This document shows, piece after piece, positions 8,523 through 18,083 of a stretch of 64,000 nucleotides of DNA (its first letter is position 1; every line of letters begins with the position of its first letter). The position numbers and the translations under genes were made by a program. The stretch spans positions 291,503 through 355,502 of the forward strand of contig NZ_NGNR01000002.1 in assembly GCF_002198115.1 (NCBI RefSeq), written 5' to 3'. The DNA is from Robiginitalea sediminis (lineage in GTDB: Bacteria > Bacteroidota > Bacteroidia > Flavobacteriales > Flavobacteriaceae). The notes below the pieces were generated by a model that was given only the letters and a program-made list of their open reading frames with translations, was not told the DNA's origin and did no database searches.

Positions 8523-9914
8523 CTACTTACCGATACAGAAATTCGCAAAGATATTCCCCAGTAAATCGTCCGTAGTGATTTCCCCGGTTATGGCACCGAG
8601 GTGATGCAGGGCGGTACTGATATCTACCGAAAGCAGATCCGATGGGATCCCGGCCTCCATTCCGGCCTTCACATGCTCTACCGCTTCCAGGGCCCCGGCC
8701 AGGGCCTGGTAATGCCTGGAGTTGCTGACCACCGGGTCGTCGTTGCCCAGGTTCCCGAAATGGATCAGCCCCAGGAGTTTTTCCTGCAGCTCCCGCACCC
8801 CTTCGCCTTCCCTGGCAGACAGGAATTGGGCCTCCGGCAAAACAGACAGGATCTGTTTCCGCTCATCGGGGCCCAGCAGGTCGCATTTGTTTATCAGGAG
8901 GATTATAGGTTTCTCGGGATAGGTTTCTTTCAGGGTTTCCACCTCAGCTCGAGCTGACTTCAGGGTATTGGCCTTAAGTTCTTTCCCGTCTTTCATGTAT
9001 ATGACAATCCGTGCCTGCCCCAGTTTTTCGTAAGTCTTGCGGATGCCTATGTGTTCTATAGCATCCGAGGTTTCACGGATTCCTGCCGTATCGATAAAGC
9101 GAAAGCCAATCCCCCCCAGCACAATTTCGTCCTCAATGGCATCGCGGGTGGTCCCGGCAATATCGCTTACGATGGCGCGCTCCTCCTGCAAAAGGGTGTT
9201 CAGCAGGGTAGACTTACCCACATTGGGTTGCCCGGCAATGGCTACGGGAATTCCTGTTTTGATAGCATTCCCGGCAGCAAAGGAATCGATCAGGCGTTTG
9301 AGCAGCAGGCTCAACCGGTCTAACAGGTCCATAAATGCCGCCCGGTCTGCGAATTCTACGTCTTCTCCGGAGAAGTCCAGTTCCAACGTAATCATGGAAG
9401 CAAAATGGATGAGCTGGTCTCGGAGACCTTTGATCTGGGAGCTGTACCCGCCCCGCATCTGCTGGAGGGCAATCCGGTGGCTCGCCTGGTTTTCTGAGGC
9501 GATGAGGTCAGCCACTGCCTCGGCCTGGCTCAGGTCCATCTTCCCCGAGAGGAACGCCCGAAGCGTAAATTCCCCGGGTTCTGCCATACGGCAACCTGCA
9601 TCCAGGAACAGGCGGATGACTTCCTGTTGGATGAAGGTGGAACCGTGGCAGGAGACTTCCACCACATCTTCCCCCGTATAGGAGCGGGGGGCGCGGAATA
9701 CCGAAACCAGGACCTCATCCAGCATACGGGTTTTGGCATAAAGGTGGCCCAGGTGGATGGTATGCCCCGGGCAGTCCGCAAGGGGTTTGCCGCTGACCGC
9801 CTTAAAGTGCGACCCGGCCAGGGCTATGGCATCCGGACCAGACAGGCGCACTACGGCTATGGCCCCGGAACCCGGGGGCGTAGCCAATGCTACTATGGTA
9901 TCTTGTCGCATCAT
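8523..9914 (-). CDS. mnmE: tRNA uridine-5-carboxymethylaminomethyl modification GTPase MnmE
   Basis: With MnmG this K+-dependent GTPase makes the cmnm5/nm5 modification of U34 in tRNAs. The protein begins MMRQDTIVALATPPGSG (the folate-binding TrmE N domain), has the G1 motif GQPNVGKST and the NKCD motif of the inserted G domain, and ends in FCIGK with the family's conserved C-terminal Cys. A longer frame extends 26 codons upstream, but family alignment and the promoter box at 9937-9944 put the start at 9914 (or 9911). Length of 463 residues is typical. Confidence 0.97.
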   Translation of the reverse strand: MMRQDTIVALATPPGSGAIAVVRLSGPDAIALAGSHFKAVSGKPLADCPGHTIHLGHLYAKTRMLDEVLVSVFRAPRSYTGEDVVEVSCHGSTFIQQEVIRLFLDAGCRMAEPGEFTLRAFLSGKMDLSQAEAVADLIASENQASHRIALQQMRGGYSSQIKGLRDQLIHFASMITLELDFSGEDVEFADRAAFMDLLDRLSLLLKRLIDSFAAGNAIKTGIPVAIAGQPNVGKSTLLNTLLQEERAIVSDIAGTTRDAIEDEIVLGGIGFRFIDTAGIRETSDAIEHIGIRKTYEKLGQARIVIYMKDGKELKANTLKSARAEVETLKETYPEKPIILLINKCDLLGPDERKQILSVLPEAQFLSAREGEGVRELQEKLLGLIHFGNLGNDDPVVSNSRHYQALAGALEAVEHVKAGMEAGIPSDLLSVDISTALHHLGAITGEITTDDLLGNIFANFCIGK

Positions 9915-9936
9915 GAGCCATTTTGGGTATTCCGTG

Positions 9937-9944
9937 CAAAAGTA
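9937..9944 (-). promoter_or_regulatory. Putative -7 box for mnmE
   Basis: TACTTTTG on the minus strand fits TAnnTTTG exactly and lies 22 nt before the chosen ATG. No clear TTTG -33 element is seen. It falls inside the longer frame, which argues against the upstream start. Confidence 0.45.
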
Positions 9945-10041
9945 CGACGAATCGGCCAATACCTGAGAGGTCAGGAGATTACCCTGTAACAAACTGTCTT
10001 TGGTTGCGACCTATAAGCGTATCATCGTAAATCAATCAAAA

Positions 10042-10404
10042 ATGGAAGTCGTATCACAATCCGGTCTCAGGGAGGACCGGCCGCTACTCTCCCTGACACA
10101 CCTCAGCCAGCTGTTGTCCTACATCATCGGTTTCGGGGGGTTTATCGTTCCACTTGTAATCTGGCTCACCGCCCGCAACCGGGTGGCAGACCTCGATGTT
10201 CACGGGAAAGCGATTATAAGCCTGCAACTGAGTTTACTCATTTATTTTATCCTAAGTATCCCGGCTATTCTCTTGCTTGGTCTGGGGATTCTGACCCTAA
10301 TCGGAACTGTGGTGCTCGGTTTTGTCCTGCCTATAGTAAATGCGGTCCGGGCCAGTAACGGGGAAGCCCCCAGCTACTTTATGACCATACCTTTTTTCAG
10401 GTAA
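10042..10404 (+). CDS. DUF4870 (Tic20-like) small membrane protein
   Basis: A 120-residue protein starting MEVVSQSG. After a short polar N-terminus come hydrophobic segments near residues 24-45 (IIGFGGFIVPLVIWL), 60-75 (ISLQLSLLIYFILSIP) and 77-98, and then a conserved NAVRASNGE segment; this layout and the HGKAIISLQ motif are typical of DUF4870. The function of the family is not established. A TTG codon at 10000 could extend the frame by 14 residues, but the ATG at 10042 fits the family start better. It diverges from mnmE. Confidence 0.8.
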   Translation: MEVVSQSGLREDRPLLSLTHLSQLLSYIIGFGGFIVPLVIWLTARNRVADLDVHGKAIISLQLSLLIYFILSIPAILLLGLGILTLIGTVVLGFVLPIVNAVRASNGEAPSYFMTIPFFR

Positions 10405-10415
10405 GCCCGGGTGCT

Positions 10416-11246
10416 CTAATGTCCTTTTAAACGCACTTTCAGGCGCAGTGCCAGCCAGAGGCCTAAAGCAAGGATAAAGGGTATAGGTGCGTTTTTACGG
10501 TACACAACAGCAGCCCGATAGCGTATGATAAGGTTCGAGAGTTTACGCTTATGGGTCAGGTCCCCCCATCGCAAATCCATAAGGCTCAATTGGTTTGCAT
10601 AGGCCCATTTGAGCTTTTCCCAAAGCATGAGTTGACCAATGCCATATTTTTCATAGCCTCGGCTAAAGGTAGTAATAGCGCTGTCCAGGACCCCGTTAAA
10701 ATGGTAATTCAGGCCCATTCCGATGATTGAACTATCCAGGGTAAGGACCATCAAGGAGGCCCTGCGTAGCTTAATCATAGGCAGGATGCCGCTTTCGTAT
10801 TCTGTCCACCGCTGCAATGCCGTATGTTCCAGGCCCAACTGCTCAAAACGTTCCGAGATCATGGACTTCATGGTGTTCATAAGCTGTGTACAGGTATGGG
10901 ACTCCATTTCTCCATGGTAAACATTTAGCCGCAATTCGCCCAGTTCGGAGAGTCGCCTCCGGAGCCGTCGCATTTGCTTTAGGTTCCTGCCACCGATCTG
11001 GGAGCGCAAATACCCTTCGGCATCCGGATAGGGAGAAAGGTCCATATAAAACCCATGATGATAGGGTAGGTAAAGGGCCTTGTATGAAGGTTTCAGGGCC
11101 AGATGGGTATCGGGGATGTAATGGGGGATAAAGAGCAATGCGGCCACTCCCGCGGCGTTTCCTGTTCCTGAACCGCTTCCATGAAAGAAATGTGGCAAAC
11201 GCCCTTGTTCCAGGAATTCGAAATAAAAGTTATACCGCCGCATCAT
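10416..11246 (-). CDS. GNAT-fold (BioF2/CelD-like) acyltransferase
   Basis: The 276-residue protein has a GNAT-like central region (LMVLTLDSSIIGMGLNYHFNG) followed by YEKYGIGQLMLWEKLKWAY and LMDLRWGD, the arrangement of the BioF2-like acetyltransferase domain annotated in polysaccharide-linked CelD/BcsL proteins. Substrate is unknown. It lies just downstream of dnaN in the same orientation (47-bp gap) and may be read through from it. Codon use looks less GC-rich than dnaN, and it is shorter than many family members, so the N-terminus may be reduced. Confidence 0.65.
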   Translation of the reverse strand: MMRRYNFYFEFLEQGRLPHFFHGSGSGTGNAAGVAALLFIPHYIPDTHLALKPSYKALYLPYHHGFYMDLSPYPDAEGYLRSQIGGRNLKQMRRLRRRLSELGELRLNVYHGEMESHTCTQLMNTMKSMISERFEQLGLEHTALQRWTEYESGILPMIKLRRASLMVLTLDSSIIGMGLNYHFNGVLDSAITTFSRGYEKYGIGQLMLWEKLKWAYANQLSLMDLRWGDLTHKRKLSNLIIRYRAAVVYRKNAPIPFILALGLWLALRLKVRLKGH

Positions 11247-11293
11247 ATGTGGACCCCACGCACGGCATAGGGTAGTTTGTCCAGGATGCCCGT

Positions 11294-12412
11294 TTAGTGA
11301 TTCAGCATCACCGGCATGACAAGCATCGTGATGGTCTCGCCATCTTCCAAACCGTCTGCGGGCGTAAGGATCCCGGCCCGGTTGGGCAGGCTCATTTCCA
11401 GAGAAACCTCATCGGCATCCAGGTTGCCCAGCATTTCTACCAGAAAGCGCGAGTTGAAGCCGATTTGCATATCGTCCCCCTGATAGGAACAGGTCAGGCG
11501 TTCTTCCGCCTTGTTGCTGTAATCTACGTCTTCGGCTGAAATATTCAGTTCTGCTCCGGCAACCTTGAGGCGGATCTGGTGGGTGGTTTTGTTGGAGAAT
11601 ATGGAAACCCTGCGTACGGAGCTGAGGAACTGCCCGCGGCTGATCACCATCCGGTTGGGGTTCTCTTTGGGGATGACAGCCTCGTAATTGGGATATTTCC
11701 CGTCTATAAGGCGGCAGACCATTTCCGTATTGTCGAAGCGGAAGCGGGCATTGCTGTCGTTATAGGAAACCGTAATGTCCTCTTCATGGCCGGCGAGGAT
11801 TCCCTTCAGGAGGTTGAGGGGCTTTTTGGGCATGATAAATTCAGCGACTTCGGAAGCCCGGACATCTGCCCGCTGGTATTTGACCAGTTTATGGGCATCC
11901 GTAGCCACAAAGGTCAGGTTTTCCGGGCTGAACTGGAAAAATACCCCGCTCATGACCGGCCTCAGATCGTCATTGCCAGCGGCAAAAAGGGTTTTATCTA
12001 TGGCGGCGGCGAGGATATCCCCGCGGATTTGTGTCGTGCTCGGATCCGGCAGTTCTACCGCTTTGGGGAATTCGGACCCATCGGCATAGGCCAGGGCGTA
12101 CTTCCCATGGCTGGAGCTAATTTCTACGGTATTATTGTCCTCCACCACAAAGGTCAGGGGTTGTTCCGGGAAGGTTTTCAAGGTATCGAGTAACAGCCTG
12201 GCGGGGACGGCTATGGTTCCCTGGTCTGTGGAATCCACTTCCAGTACGCTGCTCATGGTGGTTTCCAGGTCAGAAGCGGAAACCGTGAGGCTGCCATTGT
12301 CCAGGACAAAAAGGAAATTATCCAGTATCGGGAGGGTGTTACTGTTGCTTATGACACCCCCAAGAACCTGGAGTTGTTTCAGTAAATACGTGCTGGATAC
12401 GATAAATTTCAT
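11294..12412 (-). CDS. dnaN: DNA polymerase III beta subunit (sliding clamp)
   Basis: The 372-residue protein begins MKFIVSSTYLLKQLQVLGG and continues NTLPILDNFLF, and ends VMPVMLN, as expected for the ring-shaped processivity clamp that tethers the replicative polymerase to DNA. The three-domain length is normal. A TATATTTG box lies 57 nt upstream. dnaA and recF are not next to it, as is common in Bacteroidota. Confidence 0.97.
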   Translation of the reverse strand: MKFIVSSTYLLKQLQVLGGVISNSNTLPILDNFLFVLDNGSLTVSASDLETTMSSVLEVDSTDQGTIAVPARLLLDTLKTFPEQPLTFVVEDNNTVEISSSHGKYALAYADGSEFPKAVELPDPSTTQIRGDILAAAIDKTLFAAGNDDLRPVMSGVFFQFSPENLTFVATDAHKLVKYQRADVRASEVAEFIMPKKPLNLLKGILAGHEEDITVSYNDSNARFRFDNTEMVCRLIDGKYPNYEAVIPKENPNRMVISRGQFLSSVRRVSIFSNKTTHQIRLKVAGAELNISAEDVDYSNKAEERLTCSYQGDDMQIGFNSRFLVEMLGNLDADEVSLEMSLPNRAGILTPADGLEDGETITMLVMPVMLNH

Positions 12413-12468
12413 GCGTCAGTTCCTTTTCCTAAGAGTTGAAAAATAGCCTTGGCCCGGGGGCCATCAGA

Positions 12469-12476
12469 CAAATATA
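12469..12476 (-). promoter_or_regulatory. Putative -7 box for dnaN
   Basis: TATATTTG on the minus strand matches TAnnTTTG exactly; a TTTG lies 24 nt further upstream, slightly beyond the usual spacing. The leader would be about 50 nt. Confidence 0.5.
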
Positions 12477-12517
12477 TCCCAAATGGGTAATGGAGTAAAA
12501 CAAACTTATCAACAGGA

Positions 12518-14188
12518 CTAGCGGCTAAACCTGCGCCTCCTGAGCCAGTGCAACCCCCAACCCAACAAAAGGAGCAATCCTAGCGGTAGAGCCAGGTTCA
12601 GCAGCCGCCACCTGTTCTGTTCTTCCGCTACCCGGGCTGCGTCCAGCAGCGGGATGGAGACCTGTTTGTTTCGGATGTTTATAAGTCCGGTATCCTCCAG
12701 CAGGTAATTCATGGCGTTTACCAGGAAATCCCGGTTGCCGTACGAGTTGTTGGTCCATTGGTCGTAGCCCAACTCCAGAGGGCGCCCGTCCTTTATTTGG
12801 TTGGCTGCAAGGTCCCCGTCTGCGATCACAATCATTTTATTGTCAGGACCTTCAGCCCTGAAATCCGGGAGTTCTGCAGGTCGTACACGGTTGCGGTACG
12901 CAGACTGGAATGCGCCTTCCACCAGGACTGCCAGGGGCAGGCTCCCGGGCATGAACTGGTCGGGGTCGGGTTCCCTTCGCACCACATCAAGCCCGATCAT
13001 TCGGGGAGTACCTTCCGCCCTGGACCGGGGGGAAGAGCGGTAAAGGATGGTCTTGCGGTAGGGGTTCTCCAGGGTATCTATGGTACTGGCAAACTGCAGT
13101 CTGAGGGCTTCTGTGTTTACGTTTACAGGGTGGTCCTCTGCTGAAAAAACCATGGGGTGGTACACCCAGGGCACCGGGTTGTACTGGGAATCGTTGCCGC
13201 TTCCCGTAGCCAGAACAATCTGGGTGCAATACAGGTCTGCTACCAGGTCTTTGTTTAACCGGAGGCCATAGCGGAACAGCAGGTCGTCCAGGTTCAGATC
13301 CCGACCTACAGCCGGGGCCTCCCCATTCTGGTTCCTCAGGCTGTCCATATCCATGGCAACGGGATCTACGAGCCACAATGAGCGTCCCCCCCGAACCATA
13401 AACTGGTCCAGGACCAGTTTTTCTCCCTCGGAAAAGGCCTCCGTGGGTTTAGCGATGATCACTGCTTTAAAACGCGACAAGGCCTCCAGGGTTCCCCCGG
13501 GGTTGGAAGCCACCGAATCCAGGGTGAAGGGGGCTATGCGGTAATACTTCCCGAGTTGCGAGAGATAATCAGCCAGGTAGATGTCTTCCAGTTCCCCGTT
13601 ACCCTTTAGGACGGCTATGGATTGCGGGTTTTCGATACCGAGGCGGGTAAAGGCATCGGCAAAGGCGTACTCGAGATTCTGTATGGAGCGGTTGATCCGG
13701 TCCTCCTGGGAGGCGCCCAGCTGGTTGCGAAGCAGGGGGACTACCTCACTGCGGTCCTTGTAATTTACCACCGCCCAGGGAAAAACGACCTCTTGGGATA
13801 CGCGACCGCCTTCCTCGGTAGTTACACTGGCAGCCTTCATCCCCATTTCCTGGAGGCGGTCCAGGATTTCCGGGGTTTCGGCTGCTTCCGCCACGGGGTC
13901 CATGCCTTCGTAATAAAGGTCCGGGTGGTGTTGGGCAAATTGTTCCAGCAGCAGGACAGCCTCAGAGCGGAGCCTGGCGAATTCAGGGGGCAGGTTGCCA
14001 TCCAGCAGCAGGTCTATCACGACCGGCCCTTCCAGTTGTTCCACTGCCTGAACGCTTGGCGGGGCCAGGGTAAACCGGTTGTCTTCGGTGAGATCCCATC
14101 GTAAGTATGCCCACCGCGCCAGAACGTTCACCAGGATAAGGCCTGCTACAGCAAAGATATAGGGCTTTAAGCGCTGCATCACCTTCAT
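12518..14188 (-). CDS. gldG: Gliding motility ABC-transporter auxiliary protein GldG
   Basis: The 556-residue protein has an N-terminal membrane anchor (about residues 11-30), the body of the ABC-type uncharacterised transport domain found in GldG, and a C-terminal membrane segment (LALPLGLLLLLGWGLHWL) followed by a basic tail. In Flavobacterium johnsoniae GldG works with the permease GldF and ATPase GldA and is required for gliding. The start overlaps the gldF stop by 4 nt, implying translational coupling. gldA is not in this window, which agrees with its separate location in other genomes. Confidence 0.93.
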   Translation of the reverse strand: MKVMQRLKPYIFAVAGLILVNVLARWAYLRWDLTEDNRFTLAPPSVQAVEQLEGPVVIDLLLDGNLPPEFARLRSEAVLLLEQFAQHHPDLYYEGMDPVAEAAETPEILDRLQEMGMKAASVTTEEGGRVSQEVVFPWAVVNYKDRSEVVPLLRNQLGASQEDRINRSIQNLEYAFADAFTRLGIENPQSIAVLKGNGELEDIYLADYLSQLGKYYRIAPFTLDSVASNPGGTLEALSRFKAVIIAKPTEAFSEGEKLVLDQFMVRGGRSLWLVDPVAMDMDSLRNQNGEAPAVGRDLNLDDLLFRYGLRLNKDLVADLYCTQIVLATGSGNDSQYNPVPWVYHPMVFSAEDHPVNVNTEALRLQFASTIDTLENPYRKTILYRSSPRSRAEGTPRMIGLDVVRREPDPDQFMPGSLPLAVLVEGAFQSAYRNRVRPAELPDFRAEGPDNKMIVIADGDLAANQIKDGRPLELGYDQWTNNSYGNRDFLVNAMNYLLEDTGLINIRNKQVSIPLLDAARVAEEQNRWRLLNLALPLGLLLLLGWGLHWLRRRRFSR

Positions 14189-14916
14189 TTCCTCAACGTG
14201 TTGATTTGAAGCCCGGTAAGAAAAAGAAAAAAAGCAGAGATACTCAGGAAATAAACCGCATCCCGGCTGTCGAGAACCCCCTTGCTGATGCCTTCGTAAT
14301 GCGCCTTAAGCCCAAGGGTTTTAATGAGAAGGCTGCTATCCCCATCGCGCATTAACGCAGCGGCATTTTCGAAGCCGAAATACATCACAAAACTAATAAC
14401 CAGGGCCAGCAGGAAGGCCACAATCTGGTTTTCGGTAAGGCTGGAGGCGAACAAACCTATAGCGGTATAGGCGGCCATCAGCAGGATAAGGCCCAGATAG
14501 GAGCCCCATACAAGGCCCATATCCAGATTCCCGGGCGCTGACCCCAGGGACCATACGGTGTAGACATACAGCAGGGTAGGGAGGATGCACAGCAGTACCA
14601 GAGCAAGGACTCCCAGGAATTTACCCAGAACCAGATGGGAAAGGGGAAGGGGTTTGCTTAAAAGTAGCTCGAGGGTCCCCAGTTTGCGCTCCTCCGAAAA
14701 GGTTTTCATGCTCAGGGCAGGGATGAGGAGCAAAAAGACCCAGGGGGCGAGTAGGAAAAACAGGCTGAGGTCCGCAAACCCGTTTTCGAAGATGTTGAAT
14801 GGGCCCTTAAACACCCAGAGGAATACCCCGCACAGGACCAGGAAAGATCCCGAAACCAGATATCCCACGGGGCCGCTGAAGAATGATGCTATTTCCTTTC
14901 TGAATACCGAAATCAT
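14185..14916 (-). CDS. gldF: Gliding motility ABC-transporter permease GldF
   Basis: The 243-residue integral membrane protein of the ABC-2 type starts MISVFRKEIASFFSGPVGYL. Six hydrophobic segments are visible, with the SEERKLGTLELLLSKPL loop typical of ABC-2 permeases. The frame stays open 27 codons further upstream, but the start at 14916 overlaps the previous gene's stop as ATGA and fits the family. It is followed directly by gldG. Confidence 0.93.
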   Translation of the reverse strand: MISVFRKEIASFFSGPVGYLVSGSFLVLCGVFLWVFKGPFNIFENGFADLSLFFLLAPWVFLLLIPALSMKTFSEERKLGTLELLLSKPLPLSHLVLGKFLGVLALVLLCILPTLLYVYTVWSLGSAPGNLDMGLVWGSYLGLILLMAAYTAIGLFASSLTENQIVAFLLALVISFVMYFGFENAAALMRDGDSSLLIKTLGLKAHYEGISKGVLDSRDAVYFLSISAFFLFLTGLQINTLRK

Positions 14917-15218
14917 AAACCTTGCGTTGCAGGGGTTACCTCCATAAGGCTCCATGCCTGTGGTTTTTCTGAGAACAGGGCTTTGGTCCGGGACCATACG
15001 GACCTGAAAAAAGCCGATTCCCTGTAGGCCTGCAGATGGGCTTCAGATTCCCATTTGCTGTAGGTGAAATACACCCGTGGGTCTGCGGTATCCTGCAGCA
15101 GCGACACATGGCTGCACCCCGGGAAACCTAGAATTGCAGGTTTTGAGGCCTCGAAAATCCGCTCAAAACTATGAATATTTTGCGGTTCGAAAGTCATTTT
15201 AACGATTCGCGTCAGCAT
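14913..15218 (-). CDS. Antibiotic biosynthesis monooxygenase (ABM) domain protein
   Basis: A 101-residue single-domain protein with the ABM/dimeric alpha-beta barrel pattern: MLTRIVKMTF first strand, FPGCSHVSLLQD, YFTYSKWESEAHLQAYRES and a final alpha/beta segment. Such small proteins include heme-degrading or quinol oxygenases and regulators; the substrate cannot be told. Its ATG abuts the stop of the SAM hydrolase (TAAATG) and its stop overlaps the gldF start, so it sits inside a tightly coupled operon. Confidence 0.8.
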   Translation of the reverse strand: MLTRIVKMTFEPQNIHSFERIFEASKPAILGFPGCSHVSLLQDTADPRVYFTYSKWESEAHLQAYRESAFFRSVWSRTKALFSEKPQAWSLMEVTPATQGL

Positions 15219-16049
15219 TTACGAGAAGTTGATGGTTACAGTATCCCGGTAATGCAGGCCGAGCAGGGTAGCGGCTCCCCCTACCGACTTCGGGTTGCTT
15301 TTGTAGATGGCCAGCTCTATGTACCCCGAGGCATTGACCAGGGCCAGCAGGTCCCCGGGGCCCCTGCGCTGGGAGGGCTCCAGGGAGTAATTGATGATCC
15401 CGCTGTACTGCTGGTGGATTTCCGTCAGCTTCTTATTGCGCGCCTCCAGGCTGAAGGCCCGCCCTTTCCGGTAGGCTTCGAACAGGCTTTTGTGGATATT
15501 GGTGACCACATTGCCGTAGTTGTCGATGTAAATAACACTCCCGATGATGGTTTTGCCCTCATTGGTGATCCTCGGGGCGAGTTCCTTGATGGTTCGCAGT
15601 TCCTTCAGGGGTTTTCCGATGACTTCCAGGGTCCCGCCCCTGGCCAGGTGGCAAGCGGCCTTAACAAAAACCTCCAGGGTGGGGAAGGACCCCATCTGGA
15701 CATTGGGGAGCTCAATCTCGAAGATCTTTTCAGGCTTAACGCTTTGGGCGATAAGGCTCAGCACCCCGTTATCTGCCGCAATAAAGAAGTGCCCGTCTGC
15801 CCGAACGGCCACATGGCGGGTTTCCGGTGTCTTCTCCGCATCGACGCCCACCACGTGGATGGATCCCGGAGGGAAGGCCCGGTAGGCATTTTTGAGCAGG
15901 TAGGCGCATTCCTGTATATGGAAGGGGGTAACCCCGTGGGAAATATCGACAACAACAGCGTCTTTGAGTTCGCTGTATATGGTTCCTTTAATGACGCCTA
16001 CAGAGTGATCCTTGAGTCCAAAATCTGTAGTCAGGGTGATGATCGGCAT
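15219..16049 (-). CDS. S-adenosylmethionine hydrolase (SAM hydroxide adenosyltransferase family, former DUF62)
   Basis: The 276-residue protein starts MPIITLTTDFGLKDHSVG, has DISHGVTPFHIQECAYLL, GVDAEKTPETRHVAVRADG and FIAADNGVLSL, and the C-terminal YIDNYGNVVTNI motif, matching the fluorinase-fold family that converts SAM and water to adenosine and methionine. Its physiological role is unsettled. It heads the operon SAM hydrolase - ABM - gldF - gldG and is divergent from phoH. Confidence 0.88.
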   Translation of the reverse strand: MPIITLTTDFGLKDHSVGVIKGTIYSELKDAVVVDISHGVTPFHIQECAYLLKNAYRAFPPGSIHVVGVDAEKTPETRHVAVRADGHFFIAADNGVLSLIAQSVKPEKIFEIELPNVQMGSFPTLEVFVKAACHLARGGTLEVIGKPLKELRTIKELAPRITNEGKTIIGSVIYIDNYGNVVTNIHKSLFEAYRKGRAFSLEARNKKLTEIHQQYSGIINYSLEPSQRRGPGDLLALVNASGYIELAIYKSNPKSVGGAATLLGLHYRDTVTINFS

Positions 16050-16069
16050 CCGGGGTTGTTGATATTTTT

Positions 16070-16116
16070 TTTGGGTCTCCCTACTGGAATTTACGTAAGT
16101 TTGTTAGACAAAATTA
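16070..16116. promoter_or_regulatory. Overlapping divergent promoters for phoH-purC and the gldFG operon
   Basis: Plus strand: TTTG at 16070-16073, 22-nt spacer, TAAGTTTG at 16096-16103, a full -33/-7 pair of the Bacteroidota type pointing at phoH. Minus strand: TAATTTTG (plus coordinates 16109-16116) points at the SAM hydrolase, with a leader of about 50 nt. The boxes are 5 nt apart, so polymerases would compete for the site. Confidence 0.6.
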
Positions 16117-16174
16117 AAGAAAAAACAGCGGAGCCTAACCGCGGTTGTTCGCACATTTTCAAACTGCCAGTTTT

Positions 16175-17128
16175 TTGAACGAACTCACCCTAGAACTCAC
16201 CGATATCAGCCCGAGAGATTTCTTCGGGGAGCGGAACACCAACATCGACCTTCTGAAAAAATCCTTCCCCAAGCTCAAGATCGTCGCCAGGGGAAGTAAG
16301 ATTAAGGTTTACGGAGAGCCGCCCATGCTGGAGGAATTCAACAAGCGCTTCGATATGCTTACGGCCCACTTCAGCCGGTACAACAAATTAGATGAAAACG
16401 CCATTGAGCGCATCCTCAGCCATAATGGGGACTCGGAGGTGGAGTCCTCCCAGACCAGCAGTGGTGTTCTCGTGCACGGGGTCAACGGCAGGCTGGTCAA
16501 GGCACAGACTGCCAACCAGCGCCGTTTGGTAGACGCGGTGGAGAAGAACGATATGGTGTTCGCCATCGGGCCGGCAGGGACCGGGAAAACCTATACGGGC
16601 GTTGCCCTGGCAGTCCGGGCCTTGAAGAACAAACAGGTAAAACGCATTATCCTGACCCGTCCGGCCGTGGAAGCCGGGGAAAACCTGGGGTTCCTTCCCG
16701 GGGACCTCAAGGAAAAGCTGGACCCTTATATGCAGCCGCTTTATGATGCCCTGCGCGACATGATCCCGGCGGAGCGACTGGTCAAATACATCGAAGACGG
16801 CACCATACAAATTGCCCCTATGGCCTTTATGCGGGGGCGCACATTGGATCATGCCTTCGTGATCCTGGACGAGGCGCAGAATACCACCCACGCCCAGATG
16901 AAAATGTTCCTGACGCGGATGGGAAAGAACGCCAAATTCCTCCTTACGGGGGACCCCGGGCAGATCGACCTGCCCCGTCGGGTGATTTCCGGGCTCAAGG
17001 AGGCCTTGCTGATCCTGAAGGATGTGGAAGGGATCTCCTTTATTTACCTGGACGACAAGGACGTCATACGCCACCAATTGGTCAAGAAGGTGATAGAGGC
17101 GTATAAAAACATAGAACACCAGAACTGA
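16175..17128 (+). CDS. phoH: PhoH family ATPase
   Basis: The 317-residue protein has the N-terminal KH-like part and a PhoH ATPase domain with Walker A GPAGTGKT (about residues 132-139) and Walker B VILDEAQN (about 229-236), followed by [11 protein letters not shown]. PhoH-like proteins are cytoplasmic ATPases tied to RNA metabolism and phosphate stress. No ATG is available: the best start is TTG 16175 (reading [18 protein letters not shown]), which fits the family N-terminus; another TTG at 16145 would add ten residues. purC starts 1 nt after the stop, so the two are co-transcribed. Confidence 0.93.
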   Translation: MNELTLELTDISPRDFFGERNTNIDLLKKSFPKLKIVARGSKIKVYGEPPMLEEFNKRFDMLTAHFSRYNKLDENAIERILSHNGDSEVESSQTSSGVLVHGVNGRLVKAQTANQRRLVDAVEKNDMVFAIGPAGTGKTYTGVALAVRALKNKQVKRIILTRPAVEAGENLGFLPGDLKEKLDPYMQPLYDALRDMIPAERLVKYIEDGTIQIAPMAFMRGRTLDHAFVILDEAQNTTHAQMKMFLTRMGKNAKFLLTGDPGQIDLPRRVISGLKEALLILKDVEGISFIYLDDKDVIRHQLVKKVIEAYKNIEHQN

Positions 17129-17129
17129 T

Positions 17130-18083
17130 ATGGGAGGCACACTTGTAGATACGGCATTCGATTTCCCCGGGCAGCTTGGGGTATACAAAGGGAAGGTGCG
17201 TGAGGTGTACACCCTGGAGAACGACCTGTTGGTTATGATCGCCACAGACCGGCTATCGGCCTTCGATGTAGTCATGCCCAAAGGCATACCCTACAAGGGG
17301 CAGATTCTCAACCAGATCGCTACCCGTATGATGCGGGATACCCAGGACCTCGTGCCGAACTGGCTACTGGCCGCCCCGGACCCCAATGTGGCTATTGGCG
17401 TTCGGTGCGAACCCTTCAAGGTGGAAATGGTGATCCGCGGCTATCTCGCGGGCCATGCGGCCCGGGAGTACAAGGCCGGCCGCCGCCAGCTGTGCGGGGT
17501 GCCCATGCCGGAAGGCCTCCGGGAGAACGACGCTTTTGAAGCGCCGATCATTACCCCGGCCACCAAGGCCGAAAAAGGGGACCACGACGAGGATATCTCC
17601 AGGGAGGAAATCCTGAGGCGCGGTCTGGTATCCGAAGCGGACTATGTGGTTTTGGAAGGGTACACCCGGGCCCTGTTCCAACGCGGAAGCGAACTGGCAG
17701 CAGCCAAGGGCCTGATTCTGGTAGACACCAAATACGAGTTCGGTAAAACCCCGGATGGTACCATTGTCCTGATAGACGAAATCCACACCCCGGATTCCTC
17801 CCGGTATTTCTATGCCGAAGGGTACGAGGAGCGTCAAAGAAAAGGAGAGCCCCAGAAACAGCTGTCCAAGGAATTTGTGCGGCAATGGCTTATCGCCAAT
17901 GGGTTCCAGGGGCTGGAGGGCCAGGTGCTGCCCGAAATGTCCGATGCGTATATCGAGACCATTTCCGAACGGTATATCGAGCTCTATGAGCAGATCCTGG
18001 GCGAACCCTTCCGGAAGGCAGATACCTCCGACATGGTTTCCCGCATCGACTCCAACGTGCGGGCCTGGCTCCGGGCGCGGTAG
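17130..18083 (+). CDS. purC: Phosphoribosylaminoimidazole-succinocarboxamide synthase
   Basis: The 317-residue protein ligates aspartate to CAIR using ATP, step 8 of purine synthesis. The N-terminus contains YKGKVREVY (ATP-binding SAICAR motif 1), ATDRLSAFD and [13 protein letters not shown]; later come VDTKYEFG and [12 protein letters not shown], the second signature. The length is that of the longer SAICAR synthases seen in Bacteroidota. Its stop lies 1 nt from the stop of the convergent secreted-protein gene, with no obvious terminator between. Confidence 0.97.
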   Translation: MGGTLVDTAFDFPGQLGVYKGKVREVYTLENDLLVMIATDRLSAFDVVMPKGIPYKGQILNQIATRMMRDTQDLVPNWLLAAPDPNVAIGVRCEPFKVEMVIRGYLAGHAAREYKAGRRQLCGVPMPEGLRENDAFEAPIITPATKAEKGDHDEDISREEILRRGLVSEADYVVLEGYTRALFQRGSELAAAKGLILVDTKYEFGKTPDGTIVLIDEIHTPDSSRYFYAEGYEERQRKGEPQKQLSKEFVRQWLIANGFQGLEGQVLPEMSDAYIETISERYIELYEQILGEPFRKADTSDMVSRIDSNVRAWLRAR

